Shown in pieces: positions 62,400-64,000 of a stretch of 64,000 nucleotides of DNA (the stretch's first letter is position 1; every line of letters starts with the position of its first letter). Source of the stretch: Anagrus nilaparvatae (lineage: Eukaryota > Arthropoda > Insecta > Hymenoptera > Mymaridae); assembly GCA_022575985.1 (NCBI GenBank), contig JAKSXM010000147.1, positions 25,144,001 to 25,208,000 of the forward strand, given 5' to 3'. The notes beneath the pieces were generated by a model. The model had not been told where the DNA came from. It saw nothing but the letters and a program-made list of their open reading frames with translations, and made no database searches. Made by a program: the position numbers and the translations under genes.

Positions 62400-63507
62400 C
62401 GGCCCTTCAGGCCAGCGTAATTAAAAAACAAGATATAAATAAATTAAATAAGTATTAAAATTATTGTATATTTAGAAAAGGTGGATCCACTTTCATGAAA
62501 CCATTTGAATAGGTTAAAATTTTTAAAAAACAAGTTTACTTATAATGAAAAAATATGTAAAATAGAGAAAAACCTTAACAAATACAGTCCAAAAGGCCTG
62601 AGAAATAAAAAAACAAGATATAAAAATATAAATAGGTATGAAAAATATTGTATTTTTAGAATCATTGGATCTACTTGCTTGAAACCATTTGAATTGGTTA
62701 AAATTTTTATATACCAAGTTTACTAATAATAAGAGAATATTCTATGTAGAGTAAAACTAAAACAAATACGGCCCACCAGGCCAGCGTAATTAAAAAACAA
62801 GATATAAATAATTTAATTAAGTATTAAAATTATTGTATATTTAGAAAAGGTGGATCCACTTTCATGAAACCATTTGAATTGGTTAAAATTCTTTTAAACC
62901 AAGTTTACTTATAATAGAAAAATATATAAAATAGAGAAAAACTTAAACAAATACAGTCCAAAAGGCCTGAGAAATAAAAAAACATAATATAAAAAATTTA
63001 AATAGGTATCAAAATTATTGTATTTTTATAAACGTTGGATCCACTTGCATGAAACCATTTGAATAGGTTAAAATTTTTATAAACCATGTTTACTAATAAT
63101 AAGAGAATATTCTACGTAGAGGAAAACTAAAACAAATACGGCCCTTCAGGCCAGCGTAATTAAAAAACAAGATATAAATAAATTAAATAAGTATTAAAAT
63201 TATTGTATATTTAGAAAAGGTGGATCCACTTTCATGAAACCATTTGAATAGGTTAAAATTTTTATAAAACAAGTTTACTTATAATGAAAAAATATGTAAA
63301 ATAGAGAAAAACCTTAACAAATACAGTCCAAAAGGCCTGAGAAATAAAAAAACAAGATATAAAAATTTAAATAGGTATCAAAAATATTGTATTTTTAGAA
63401 TCTTTGGATCCACTTTTATGAATTCATTTGAATTGGTTAAAATTTTTATAAACCAATTTTACTAATAATGAGAGAATATTCTACGTAGAGAAAAACTTAA
63501 ACAAATA
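62400..63507 (+). repeat. 1108-bp hexamer, copy 9
   Basis: All diagnostic bases are present, with 'attgtatttttag' in the last B as in copies 6-8. Confidence 0.9.
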
Positions 63508-64000
63508 CGGCCCTTCAGGCCAGCGTAATTAAAAAACAAGATATAAATAAATTAAATAAGTATTAAAATTATTGTATATTTAGAAAAGGTGGATCCACTT
63601 TCATGAAACCATTTGAATAGGTTAAAATTTTTATAAAACAAGTTTACTTATAATGAAAAAATATGTAAAATAGAGAAAAACCTTAACAAATACAGTCCAA
63701 AAGGCCTGAGAAATAAAGAAACAAGATATAATAATTTAAATAGGTATCAAAAATATTGTATTTTTAGAATCTTTGGATCCACTTTTATGAATTCATTTGA
63801 ATTGGTTAAAATTTTTATAAACCAATTTTACTAATAATGAGAGAATATTCTACGTAGAGAAAAACTTAAACAAATACGGCCCTTCAGGCCAGCGTAATTA
63901 AAAAACAAGATATAAATAAATTAAATAAGTATTAAAATTATTGTATATTTAGAAAAGGTGGATCCACTTTCATGAAACCATTTGAATAGGTTAAAATTTT
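63508..64000 (+). repeat. A1-B5 dimer and truncated A1 at right edge
   Basis: The array is cut by the window end within an A1 monomer, and nothing suggests that it stops here. The order hexamer-A1-B5 matches 54833-56.3 kb. Confidence 0.9.

Larger units (their letters stand above)
1..64000 (+). repeat. AT-rich A/B dimeric satellite array (369-bp dimer), spans whole window
   Basis: The BamHI-containing block 'ggtggatccactttcatg' recurs at 266, 635 and 1004, exactly 369 bp apart, and continues at this spacing to the end of the window. Midway between, a related 'ggatct/ggatcc acttgc' block marks the second monomer (for example 819). The array therefore consists of A (about 185 bp) and B (about 184 bp) monomers in alternation, about 347 monomers in all. 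Every copy reads in the same direction, and I found no inverted segment, insertion or unique sequence. One A monomer counted by hand has 43 G/C in about 184 bases. Long homogeneous arrays of this kind are typical of eukaryotic centromeric or heterochromatic satellites. The specific family is not recognised. Confidence 0.98.

Noticed and set aside
1..64000. CRISPR-like direct repeats at regular spacing
   Set aside because: The sequence between any two repeats is itself repeated, so there are no unique spacers. The unit is 184-185 bp, and no cas genes are present.
1..64000. Mammalian-type CENP-B box
   Set aside because: The GC box looked promising, but I see no match to the essential TTCG....A..CGGG pattern on either strand in the copies I read.
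1..64000. TATA-like boxes, promoters, replication origins
   Set aside because: Sequences such as 'tataaa' occur many times per monomer simply because of base composition, and there is no gene for them to serve.
1..64000. Transposon ends, target-site duplications, tRNA or rRNA genes
   Set aside because: No sequence departs from the A/B monomer pattern for more than a few bases, so there is no room for such an element.

Overview
The whole 64-kb window is one uninterrupted, head-to-tail satellite DNA array. I found no protein-coding gene, RNA gene, transposon or unique sequence in it. The repeat is very AT-rich: a hand count of one monomer gives about 23% GC. It is built from two related monomers, A (about 185 bp) and B (about 184-185 bp), that are roughly 80% identical by eye and alternate to give a 369-370 bp dimer. 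About 173 dimers fit in the window, all in the same orientation. Such an array indicates a eukaryotic centromeric, pericentromeric or other heterochromatic locus. I do not recognise the family and cannot name the organism.

Labels used below. A1 is the standard A monomer. A2 is an A variant carrying 'aatttaatta' and 'attcttttaaacc'. Both A forms start with a GC-rich box ('cggccc...ggccagcg', with core ttc-agg, acc-agg or acc-ggg). B1 has 'acataatat'. B2 has 'aaagaacaag' and 'gagactatt'. B3 has 'aaaatataaat', 'cattggatct' and 'tctatgtagagt'; B3* also has 'tatgaaaaat' and 'tatatacc'. B4 has 'gtcaaaaaggcctgagc' and 'cataaaacc'. B5 has an EcoRI site in 'ttatgaattc' and 'aatgagag'. B6 is the plain form. 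B7 has 'aattttaatagg'.

Higher-order layout. Two higher-order repeats dominate both flanks (about 1-24 kb and 42-64 kb): a 739-bp tetramer A1-B3-A2-B1 and an 1108-bp hexamer A1-B3*-A2-B1-A1-B5. Full hexamers start at 9042, 10150, 11258, 14581, 22891, 45046, 54833, 57785 and 62400. A third module is B2-(A1-B4)n-A1-B5-A1-B(ggattt), 1662 bp long with n=2 at 20676 and 47815, and 2032 bp long with n=3 at 52248. The central part (about 27-42 kb) is different. It has more diverged monomers, most of the A/B hybrid monomers, a 2217-bp spaced duplication (28.6-32.2 kb), and a recent tandem amplification of 2399, 2399 and 2030 bp units (35.1-42.3 kb).

Nothing here works as a gene set. The only sequence-level candidates for function are short dyad symmetries: the GC-box hairpin in A, the tctacgtaga palindrome in B, and an inverted repeat around 'aaccatttgaa(t/a)'. 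The recurring 64-73 codon open frames fall inside the satellite and are judged non-coding.
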